From the NCBI GenBank assembly GCA_021790035.1, contig JAJYIO010000120.1, positions 1-7,339 of the forward strand: a stretch of DNA of 7,339 nucleotides, in the 5' to 3' direction. Positions 1 to 5,172 of this stretch are shown here, piece after piece (positions within the stretch are counted from its first letter, which is position 1; every line of letters begins with the position of its first letter). Under the pieces are notes generated by a model. That model saw only the letters and a list, made by a program, of their open reading frames with translations. It was not told the origin of the DNA and did not search any database. A program made the translations under genes and the position numbers. Origin of the DNA: a bacterium. Lineage in GTDB: Bacteria; Cyanobacteriota; Sericytochromatia; S15B-MN24; VGJW01.

Positions 1-1665
1 CAGCCCGTCGGGATTGTCGAGTTCTGCACTCGTGGCGGCTCCACCGTCGCCCGTGGGGCTGCAGCAGGCCCCGTCGCCCGCCACGGTGTAGATGTCGCCT
101 GCGGTCGTCATGCTCGTGCCGGCGGCCGTGCCGGGCGTGTTGCAGATCACCTGGACGGCATTGTAGGCCGCATCGGCGAAGTAGACGTTGCCGCCGGAAT
201 CCACCGCCACGCCGCGGGGATCGTCCAGCGGCACGGACGTGGCCGCGACGCCCGACTGCAAGCCTCCTCCCGCGCTGCCATCGCCGGCGATCGTGTAGAC
301 GTCCCCCGCCTGCAGGCCGGACATACCGAAGTAGGTTCCGGCCACGTTGCACAGCATCCGGATGCGCTGGTTTCCGTAATCGGCGAAGTACACGTTGCCC
401 TGGCCATCGACGGCCACGCCGTAGGGGCCCGAGATCAGCGTGCTGGCGGCCGGCTGGACGGTCGCGCTGTAACCACCCGGCAGCCCCGTCCCGATGGAGT
501 TCGACGTCGTGAGCGTGACGTCAGCGGGAAGCGTCACCGCCGAACCCGAGGCCATCGAGACCGCGGCGAACCGTCCCGCCCCCGCGGCCCCGCTCTGGAT
601 CGGAACCGCGAAGACCGCGCCCTGCGCGATGCTCGGCACGTTCGAGAAGGTGGCCCCCTCGGCGGCGAACGAGGTGGGGTTGACGATGTCCTTGACCAGG
701 TAGCGCCGCACGTTGGACGTATCGGCATAGCCCTGAGCGGCCATGGCCGCTTCGAGGAGCGGAAGCCAGGTCGGGCTTCCGATCGCCGTCCCGGGCGATC
801 CCACGAACCCGAAATGCGGCGTGGCGGTCGTGTCGAAGGCCCCCAGCAGCAGGTCCGAGCAGCTGTTGCCCACGAACTCGTCTGCAACCTGGAAGCTGCC
901 GAGCTGATCGGGTGCCGAGCCGCTGTAGTTCAGGTTGACCGTGAGTCCGGCACTGTTGGCACCGCCGGAGTTGGCGATCACGTCGCCGGTCCCGCAGCAG
1001 GTGAGGTCCTCCTCGGCCAGGCCGACCACGGCATCATAGCTGTCGAGTGCCGCGGCGAAGAGCGTGTCCTGGTGCTCGGCGCCGGGCAGCGGAAAGTTGG
1101 TGAGGGTGACGGTGTGGGGACTCGATCCGGTCTGGCGGTAGAACAGCCAGCGCCGCACATCCGCCCGGTTGGTCGCAGAGGGGATCGCCGGTCCGCCCGC
1201 CGTCCCGAGGGCGGCCTGCAGAGCGGAGAATGACGTCGCAGACAGGGGATCGGTGGTGGAAAGCCCCGCCCCGCCGTCGTTGAAGTAACCGAGGCTCTCG
1301 ACGAAGCCAGGCGTCGCCGGAGCCGTGCGATCGAAGATCCCCGCCACGATCTGCGCCACGTCCGAAGTGTCGAACTGGACCCGGTACGGGGCCGCCAACC
1401 CCGATTCGAGCACCCGCGGCGTGAGTGCCAGCGTCAGCCGGCCCGGGGTTGCAAGCTGCCCCCCCGGATTCCCGATCGAACCGTCGATGACCCCCGGGAC
1501 GCCGCCCCCCGCCATCTGAGCGCCGGACCTTGCCGACCCGCTGGCTCCCGCGCCGGCCCCAACGGCCAGTGGAACCCTCTGGCAGGCCGCTCCCAGGCCG
1601 ACGACCAGACATCCGCCGATCGCCGCCAGCGCGGCTCCGGCTCGCCATCGTCCGACGGTGCGCAT
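1..1665 (-). CDS. Exported NHL-repeat protein with duplicated N-terminal module (partial, 3' end off window)
   Basis: I read 555 codons without a stop, from an ATG at 1665 to the left edge. The start is bounded by an in-frame TAG five codons upstream. A GAGGG lies directly against the ATG with no spacer, so initiation may be weak or leaderless. The N-terminus (MRTVGRWR, then Ala/Leu/Ile/Gly) looks like a signal peptide; Cys19 (AAIGGC) or Cys28 (LGAAC) could be a lipidation site. Residues about 100-330 contain two related modules: one includes TNRADVRRWLFYR near 165-177 and the other TSNVRRYLV near 316-324. From about residue 411 NHL beta-propeller repeats begin: GPYGVAVDGQGNVYFADYGN (413-432) and DPRGVAVDSGGNVYFAD (482-498). 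Each is followed by a linker ending in AGD(V/I)YT(I/V)AGDG, and a third repeat starts at the window edge. NHL propellers usually mediate binding rather than catalysis. The role is probably extracytoplasmic binding or structural; the ligand is unknown. The gene lies 61 bp downstream of rsmD on the same strand. Confidence 0.85.
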   Translation of the reverse strand, partial: MRTVGRWRAGAALAAIGGCLVVGLGAACQRVPLAVGAGAGASGSARSGAQMAGGGVPGVIDGSIGNPGGQLATPGRLTLALTPRVLESGLAAPYRVQFDTSDVAQIVAGIFDRTAPATPGFVESLGYFNDGGAGLSTTDPLSATSFSALQAALGTAGGPAIPSATNRADVRRWLFYRQTGSSPHTVTLTNFPLPGAEHQDTLFAAALDSYDAVVGLAEEDLTCCGTGDVIANSGGANSAGLTVNLNYSGSAPDQLGSFQVADEFVGNSCSDLLLGAFDTTATPHFGFVGSPGTAIGSPTWLPLLEAAMAAQGYADTSNVRRYLVKDIVNPTSFAAEGATFSNVPSIAQGAVFAVPIQSGAAGAGRFAAVSMASGSAVTLPADVTLTTSNSIGTGLPGGYSATVQPAASTLISGPYGVAVDGQGNVYFADYGNQRIRMLCNVAGTYFGMSGLQAGDVYTIAGDGSAGGGLQSGVAATSVPLDDPRGVAVDSGGNVYFADAAYNAVQVICNTPGTAAGTSMTTAGDIYTVAGDGACCSPTGDGGAATSAELDNPDGL

Positions 1666-1713
1666 CCCTCGGACAACCTACCCTTCCGGACTTTGCGCTA
1701 ACCCGATCGCCAG

Positions 1714-1738
1714 AAAAGCCTCCGCGTCACCCACGCGG
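1714..1738 (-). terminator. Possible weak intrinsic terminator after rsmD
   Basis: On the minus strand, CCGCGT-gggtg-ACGCGG forms a perfect 6-bp stem with a 5-nt loop (1722-1738) overlapping the rsmD stop codon. AGGC and a run of four T (1714-1717) follow. The T tract is short and offset from the stem, so this may only attenuate transcription between rsmD and the NHL gene. The stem is seen directly; termination is inferred. Confidence 0.3.
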
Positions 1739-2296
1739 CGGGTCTCGGTCGGGCACGGACCGGGGGGAAAACAGCGACAGCGCGGTTCCGCCGTAGCGAT
1801 AATCCCGGATCGACGCCAGCGCGAAGGACTCTGGCAAGGGCCGGTCGGCCGCATGCTCGATCGCCACGACCGCCTCGGGCCGGGCCACGCGAGCCAGGGA
1901 TTCCATGAGGTCCCCCCACCGCTCGAACGCATAGGGCGGGTCGGCGAAGATCAGGTCGAAACCCGGCTCTGTCACCATCCGCGCCAGCGCTCGCAGCACG
2001 TCGTCCCGGACGATCGCGATCCGGTCACCGGCCCCCAGCGCGGCGGCATTCTCGGCGATGACGGCCGCCGCTCGCGCACTCTTGTCGATGACCACCGCGT
2101 GCCCGGCGCCGCGGGAAAGGGCCTCGAGGGCGATCGCCCCGGTGCCGGAGAATGCGTCGAGCACGCGCTCCGGGCGCCTGGGGCCGACGATGTTGAAGAG
2201 CGCCTCGCGCACCATCGCGGATGTCGGTCGCGTGGTCTCTCCCGGCACCGACTTGAGCTTGCGCCCCCGGTGCTCGCCCCCGGCGATCTTCAGCAT
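1727..2296 (-). CDS. rsmD: 16S rRNA (guanine(966)-N2)-methyltransferase RsmD
   Basis: This 189-residue protein matches the RsmD family in length and motif order. The N-terminus has MLKIAGGEHRGRKL and then RPT...VREALFNI (residues 23-36), the family's RNA-contacting start. SAM-binding motif I is LDAFSGTGAIALEALSRGA (46-64). An acidic residue ends strand 2 (VVID, 68-71), and the catalytic DPPY motif sits at 119-122. In the family, the enzyme methylates N2 of G966 in 16S rRNA during 30S assembly in the cytoplasm, using S-adenosylmethionine. The ATG at 2296 gives the canonical N-terminus; upstream there is only a weak AGG-type ribosome site. The C-terminus (about residues 175-189) is a short, poorly conserved Pro/Arg/Asp tail. 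In many bacteria rsmD is followed by coaD; here an NHL-repeat gene follows instead. A GC hairpin spans the stop codon. Confidence 0.95.
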   Translation of the reverse strand: MLKIAGGEHRGRKLKSVPGETTRPTSAMVREALFNIVGPRRPERVLDAFSGTGAIALEALSRGAGHAVVIDKSARAAAVIAENAAALGAGDRIAIVRDDVLRALARMVTEPGFDLIFADPPYAFERWGDLMESLARVARPEAVVAIEHAADRPLPESFALASIRDYRYGGTALSLFSPRSVPDRDPPRG

Positions 2297-2489
2297 GACG
2301 TCGTCGACCTACCAGGCCAGCGGATGTCGCCACCTGCGCCCTTGGTGTCGTGAGAAATCCCGATCCATCGTCGGCACAGACCCACGGGGGGTTTCTCCAC
2401 GGCCTGGCGCCGTGCCTCGATCGGCCGCTGCCCGCCGACCCGAAGGGTGGCCCTGCGCATGAATCATCGCCTCTCAGAATGCCATCGAG
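2297..2489. other. Non-coding stretch upstream of rsmD with an imperfect inverted repeat
   Basis: I see no convincing gene here. Frames that stay open through it give Arg/Pro/Ser-rich translations typical of spurious ORFs in GC-rich DNA. The stretch should hold the rsmD promoter, on the minus strand, but I find no good -35/-10 pair. The one visible structure is an inverted repeat: GAGAAATCCC (2352-2361) pairs with GGGGTTTCTC (2388-2397) over 10 bp with one G-T wobble, closing a 26-nt loop. No T tract follows on either strand, so it is not a canonical terminator. Confidence 0.35.
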
Positions 2490-2735
2490 ATGGCCATTCA
2501 GTATGGCAAAGATCCAAGATGGCAAACGGGCAAGAGAGCCGAGCCGGCCGTCCACGGCCAGGATGTCGAGGTCCTCGAAGACTACCACCGGATCGTGGTG
2601 GCCCGGTGGATCGGGACGCACCCTGCCATCATCCTCGAGTTCGAGGAACTACGACTGTTGGCGATCCAGGAAGCCCGCCGGGGTCACAACGCGGCACCAT
2701 CCGCCATCACCGGGGGGCACGGTCCCGCGCCGTGA
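2490..2735 (+). CDS. Hypothetical small protein (81 aa), uncertain
   Basis: The frame is open from just after a TGA at 2460-2462, and the first ATG is at 2490. I do not recognise the product. The central part (about residues 24-65) has protein-like composition: alternating acidic and hydrophobic residues (QDVEVLEDYHRIVVARWIG, then IILEFEELRLLAIQEARR), suggesting a short strand followed by an amphipathic helix. The overlapping frames are instead dominated by Arg, Ser and Pro. Against it, no good ribosome site precedes the ATG, and the last 15 or so residues are low-complexity Gly/Pro/Ala. It could be a real small gene, a decayed remnant of a larger gene (open codons precede the ATG back to 2463), or chance. 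It overlaps a minus-strand open frame that I judge spurious. Confidence 0.35.
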   Translation: MAIQYGKDPRWQTGKRAEPAVHGQDVEVLEDYHRIVVARWIGTHPAIILEFEELRLLAIQEARRGHNAAPSAITGGHGPAP

Positions 2736-2781
2736 TGCCACCTCCGCAGCTAGCCAGAACCGCAGCAACACGTTTCCTGGC

Positions 2782-2801
2782 GCCCGCCTGAATCGGCGGG
2801 C
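2782..2801. other. GC-rich perfect hairpin between the small ORF and the repeat-protein gene
   Basis: GCCCGCC-tgaatc-GGCGGGC is a perfect 7-bp GC stem with a 6-nt loop, about 46 bp after the stop of the 2490-2735 ORF. There is no T tract on the plus strand. It could be a U-less transcription barrier or part of an RNA structure. It separates the small ORF from the promoter region of the next gene. Confidence 0.3.
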
Positions 2802-2885
2802 CATTCGGGCTGCCTGTCGCGGGCCCACCCGCTCCGCGAGGCGACGTCGTGCGTGTGTTGAGCGTGGGGAGAGAAATGCCTGTCC

Positions 2886-2966
2886 TGGATATCCAAGCTT
2901 ATTGTTTCGTTATCCTGAGGTTAGCCATGTGATAACCAATTACACCTTATTGACAGCCCATATGTG
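2886..2966 (+). promoter_or_regulatory. AT-rich promoter island with inverted repeat, upstream of the repeat-protein gene
   Basis: This roughly 80-bp segment is visibly AT-rich against GC-rich surroundings. It has a perfect TTGACA (2950-2955) about 50 bp before the ATG at 3007, but no good -10 hexamer at standard spacing; TGGTAG at 2973-2978 is a poor match. It also contains a dyad, GTTATC (2909-2914) and GATAAC (2931-2936), perfect 6-bp arms 16 nt apart, which overlaps a second dyad GGTTA (2919-2923)/TAACC (2933-2937). The dyads could be an operator. The dyads and composition are seen directly; the regulatory role is inferred. Confidence 0.4.
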
Positions 2967-2994
2967 ACTCGGTGGTAGGGACACATCGTCTGCA

Positions 2995-3000
2995 AAGGGA
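2995..3000 (+). promoter_or_regulatory. Ribosome binding site of the repeat-protein gene
   Basis: AAGGGA ends 6 nt before the ATG at 3007, a good Shine-Dalgarno match at near-ideal spacing. It supports this start codon and argues that the repeat protein is translated. Confidence 0.65.
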
Positions 3001-3006
3001 CAAGCT

Positions 3007-4266
3007 ATGATCAGCGCGGATTTACCGCTCGCCAGGCCTCTGGCGGTGCCCACGGCGTCCGGTGCGGGCGGTGTCGGAGGTTTTCTCGGGAAGCTCGGGA
3101 GCGGGCTAGAGAATGCTGCCAAGAGCGTCTTCGACAACGAGCAGGTTGCCACTGGCATACGCGACGTGATGTCCTCGTTCCATGGCGTCGGGGGCGCTCC
3201 GCCGGTAGCAGGTAGCGTGCCCGCGGTGGGCGGTGCGATCAGCGGGGCACCCGCGGCTGCGGCCGGAGCCCCGGTGGCAAGTGTGGCTTCTGGCGCCGCT
3301 GCGCCGACTGCCGATACCTTCCTCAACGGCGGTCCGGTTCCCGCGGCACCCGCGGCTTCTGCTGCATCCGGTTCCTCGCTCAAGCAGGGCCTGTCCGAGA
3401 TCGGCGGCGGGCTACTCTCGGGAGCCGAGAATGGCGCGCTTTTCGGTGGATTGATTTCCGCGGCGGTCAATGGCTACGAAGTCGTTACCGGCCGGGAGCA
3501 GCTGAGCCAGGCTGCAGGTGGGGTGACTGCGGACACGGCCGGTGGCGCAGTGTCGGGCCTCGCCGGCGCGGCGACATCGGGACTGGCTCTGGCTGCAGCG
3601 GGTGCGGTGGGCCTGACCGCCGGATTGCCCCTGACGCTGATTGGCGTCGCGGCGGGTGTGGGCGGTGCGTTCCTCGCCAACACGCTCTTCAAGAACTCCG
3701 GTATCTACAACGACATCAAGAACGGAGTGACCAACCTGGTCGGCGGCCTGACTTCCGGGACGGGCTATGGTCAACCGGGATATAACCAGCCAGGCTATGG
3801 TCAGCCGGGGTACGGCCAGCCAGGCTATGGTCAGCCCGGCTACGGTCAGCCAGGCTATGGCCAGCCGGGATACGGCCAGCCAGGCTACGGTCAGCCGGGA
3901 TACGGCCAGCCAGGCTATGGCCAGCCGGGATACGGCCAGCCCGGCTATGGCCAGCCCGGTAACAACAACGGCTGGCCCGGTAACAACAATGACTGGCCGG
4001 GCAACAACAACGGCTGGCCAGGCAATAACAATGACTGGCCAGGCAACAACAACGGCTGGCCGGGCAATAACAATGACTGGCCGGGCAACAACAACGGCTG
4101 GCCGGGCAATAACAATGACTGGCCAGGCAACAACAACGGCTGGCCGGGCAATAACAATGGGTGGCCTTTCGGTGACTCGCGCCAGCTCGGGAGCGAGGAC
4201 CCCATGCCTACCTTCGGTCAGCCGGATTCGGTGCCATCCCAGGCTCCCCAGCCCTGGTCCTGGTGA
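3007..4266 (+). CDS. Glycine-zipper protein with YGQPG and NNN(G/D)WPG tandem-repeat, prion-like C-terminus
   Basis: I do not recognise a named family for this 419-residue protein. It has four parts. (1) Residues 1-125 are Ala/Gly/Pro-rich with a short amphipathic stretch (LENAAKSVFDNEQVATGIRD, 34-53); there is no classical signal peptide. (2) Residues 126-250 form a glycine-rich, helix-prone region ending in a hydrophobic hairpin (about 178-228) with small-residue spacing (GLAGAATSGLALAAAGAVG, turn GLPLT, then IGVAAGVGGAFLANTLF), resembling glycine-zipper membrane or pore-forming segments. (3) Residues 254-318 are 13 tandem YGQPG units (the second is YNQPG) and 319-388 are 10 tandem NNN(G/D)WP(G/F) units. 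(4) A 31-residue tail ends in PWSW. The repeats are rich in Tyr, Gln, Asn, Gly and Trp, as in prion-like or phase-separating domains. A good ribosome site, an AT-rich promoter region and a following hairpin suggest a single-gene transcript. Known glycine-zipper exported proteins include the Caulobacter CdzC/CdzD bacteriocin; any shared function is speculation. It could instead be a surface, adhesive or aggregating protein. Confidence 0.85.
   Translation: MISADLPLARPLAVPTASGAGGVGGFLGKLGSGLENAAKSVFDNEQVATGIRDVMSSFHGVGGAPPVAGSVPAVGGAISGAPAAAAGAPVASVASGAAAPTADTFLNGGPVPAAPAASAASGSSLKQGLSEIGGGLLSGAENGALFGGLISAAVNGYEVVTGREQLSQAAGGVTADTAGGAVSGLAGAATSGLALAAAGAVGLTAGLPLTLIGVAAGVGGAFLANTLFKNSGIYNDIKNGVTNLVGGLTSGTGYGQPGYNQPGYGQPGYGQPGYGQPGYGQPGYGQPGYGQPGYGQPGYGQPGYGQPGYGQPGYGQPGNNNGWPGNNNDWPGNNNGWPGNNNDWPGNNNGWPGNNNDWPGNNNGWPGNNNDWPGNNNGWPGNNNGWPFGDSRQLGSEDPMPTFGQPDSVPSQAPQPWSW
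3766..3960 (+). repeat. 13 tandem copies of a 15-bp unit encoding YGQPG
   Basis: Thirteen head-to-tail 15-bp units run without a break or gap. Only unit 2 changes the protein (YNQPG). Third-position differences alternate: most odd units end CCGGGA or CCGGGG and most even units end CCAGGC. This reveals a 30-bp higher-order period, so expansion probably went partly by two-unit blocks. All units are multiples of three, so gain or loss keeps the frame. Confidence 0.97.
3961..4170 (+). repeat. 10 tandem copies of a 21-bp unit encoding NNN(G/D)WPG, organised as five 42-bp pairs
   Basis: The units alternate between an AACAACAACGGC form (Gly type) and an AATAACAATGAC form (Asp type; the first Asp copy starts AACAACAAT). 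This gives five consecutive 42-bp blocks. The tenth unit encodes NNNGWPF but keeps the AATAACAAT signature, so it is a diverged Asp-type unit. The near-identity of blocks 2-5 at synonymous positions points to recent amplification of the 42-bp block. Confidence 0.97.
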
Positions 4267-4278
4267 CGCCTGCGGGGC

Positions 4279-4310
4279 GGGAGCGCTGAGACCCGATCGT
4301 CAGCGCTCCC
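4279..4310. terminator. Strong hairpin after the repeat-protein gene, between convergent genes
   Basis: GGGAGCGCTGA (4279-4289) and TCAGCGCTCCC (4300-4310) form a perfect 11-bp stem with a 10-nt loop, starting 12 bp after the stop codon at 4264-4266. No T tract follows on either strand. It may be a U-less or bidirectional terminator, or a 3' end stabiliser for the upstream mRNA. The stem is certain; the function is inferred. Confidence 0.55.
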
Positions 4311-4438
4311 CGGGGCTACGGTCGTCCCTGGACTCGCTTCGGTCAGACCTGACCCCGGCATACGTCCGCGCCCCCTCGCCTCATGTCCAGAATCACACTT
4401 CGGCTTCGGGCTCTTGCGGGCGCGCCCGGGTTCAAGTC

Positions 4439-4453
4439 GACCGAAAGTCGGTC
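4439..4453 (-). terminator. Small hairpin at the stop of the lipoprotein gene
   Basis: GACCGA-AAG-TCGGTC is a perfect 6-bp stem with a 3-nt loop that overlaps the TAG stop of the minus-strand gene. The flanking minus-strand sequence has no real T tract, so it is a weak terminator candidate. Another short dyad, GGTCA-GACC-TGACC, lies nearby at 4341-4354. Confidence 0.3.
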
Positions 4454-5076
4454 TACAGTGCTGTCAGCTTGAACGAGACCGCGATGGAGCTCTCGATGTC
4501 GACGGTGCTGCTCGGGTCGAAGGTCACGGCCTGGCCGCCCGATCCCACGCTCGAGAGACCGAAACCGACCGCCAGGGTTCCAGCCGACAGGTCCGCTGGA
4601 TTGACCGAGTGCGTGGCCGTGGCCGTACAATTCGCCGAGCCGGAAGCCCCCATGTCGAGGACGGCGGGCGTGCTGTCGTTCTGGTAGGGATCGGTACCGG
4701 CCAGGAAGATCTTGAGCTCGATCGGGATGGCGTAGTTGTTGGTGGCCGTCAGGTTGAGGATCGCCGTTGCGATCGGCGCGCTCTTTGCCTGGGAGGGTAC
4801 GGTCACCGGGAGTCCGGCGGCCAGAGGCGGGACCGGGAGATAGGTGATGCCGGTGAGCTGGCCGATCTGGGGAAGGACGTCCGGAAGCGGCGGAATCACG
4901 GCGGTCGCCGAGCCCGAAGCCGAGGTGATGCTGCTCCAGAGATCCGACAGCTTGATGTGCTGGCTGGGCAGCGGGATCACGATCGGAGGAGTCGCAGCGC
5001 AAGCCCCCATGGTACCGGCCACCAAGAGCGTGGCGATGAACGGGAGCTTGGTGCTCTGGTGCGATTGACGGGGCAT
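4453..5076 (-). CDS. Predicted lipoprotein or secreted beta-rich protein of unknown function
   Basis: This 207-residue product starts at the ATG at 5076. An upstream in-frame ATG at 5196 exists, but the internal start follows a perfect AGGAGGT 9 nt away and directly opens a signal sequence (MPRQSHQSTK, then LPFIATLLVAGTMG). Cys26 in TMGAC could be lipidated, although Met at -3 is not the usual lipobox residue; signal peptidase I cleavage after ACA (25-27) is the alternative. The mature part begins with a Pro-rich stretch (PPIVIPLPSQ; IPPLPDVLPQ near 61-70). It then shows alternating hydrophobic and polar strands (TAILNLTATNNYAIPIELKIFLAG, 104-127; STVDIESSIAVSFKLTAL at the C-terminus), suggesting a beta-sandwich. 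I see no catalytic motif and do not recognise a family. It is divergent from the chemoreceptor gene across a 96-bp spacer. Confidence 0.85.
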   Translation of the reverse strand: MPRQSHQSTKLPFIATLLVAGTMGACAATPPIVIPLPSQHIKLSDLWSSITSASGSATAVIPPLPDVLPQIGQLTGITYLPVPPLAAGLPVTVPSQAKSAPIATAILNLTATNNYAIPIELKIFLAGTDPYQNDSTPAVLDMGASGSANCTATATHSVNPADLSAGTLAVGFGLSSVGSGGQAVTFDPSSTVDIESSIAVSFKLTAL

Positions 5077-5085
5077 GGAAGCGAG

Positions 5086-5092
5086 ACCTCCT
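5086..5092 (-). promoter_or_regulatory. Strong ribosome binding site deciding the lipoprotein start
   Basis: On the minus strand AGGAGGT, fully complementary to the 16S rRNA anti-Shine-Dalgarno, lies 9 nt before the ATG at 5076. This fixes the start there, 40 codons inside the longer open frame from 5196, and suggests high expression. Confidence 0.75.
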
Positions 5093-5113
5093 GCAGGCGG
5101 CGCGTGCGAACGG

Positions 5114-5143
5114 ATTCTACCATCGGCGGCGGGGGCCTGTCGC
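5114..5143 (-). promoter_or_regulatory. Candidate sigma70-type promoter of the lipoprotein gene
   Basis: On the minus strand, GCGACA (5143-5138, four of six matches to TTGACA) is followed after 18 nt by TAGAAT (5119-5114, five of six matches to TATAAT). A start near 5107 would give a leader of about 30 nt carrying the AGGAGGT. The position is consistent with the chosen start codon and rules out the longer ORF from 5196 for this transcript. Confidence 0.45.
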
Positions 5144-5172
5144 CGGCCGGCTTCGGGGGGTAACATCCAGGT

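Noticed and set aside
2025..2621. 198-codon minus-strand frame overlapping rsmD and the small ORF
   Set aside because: It overlaps the certain rsmD gene in another frame on the same strand, and its composition is Arg/Gly/Pro-rich like other spurious frames.
3766..4170. Arrays considered as a CRISPR array
   Set aside because: The units are directly abutting with no unique spacers, and they are in frame within a clear coding sequence.
3945..4205. Minus-strand frame with LLLPGQP/LLLPGQS repeats
   Set aside because: This is the antisense shadow of the 21-bp array; it has no ribosome site or independent support.
3767..4687. A 306-codon plus-strand frame overlapping the repeat gene
   Set aside because: It stays open because both repeat units are multiples of three, so any frame of the array repeats without stops. 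Its product is low-complexity Thr/Met/Ala/Gln, and it runs through the intergenic hairpin and antisense into the lipoprotein gene.
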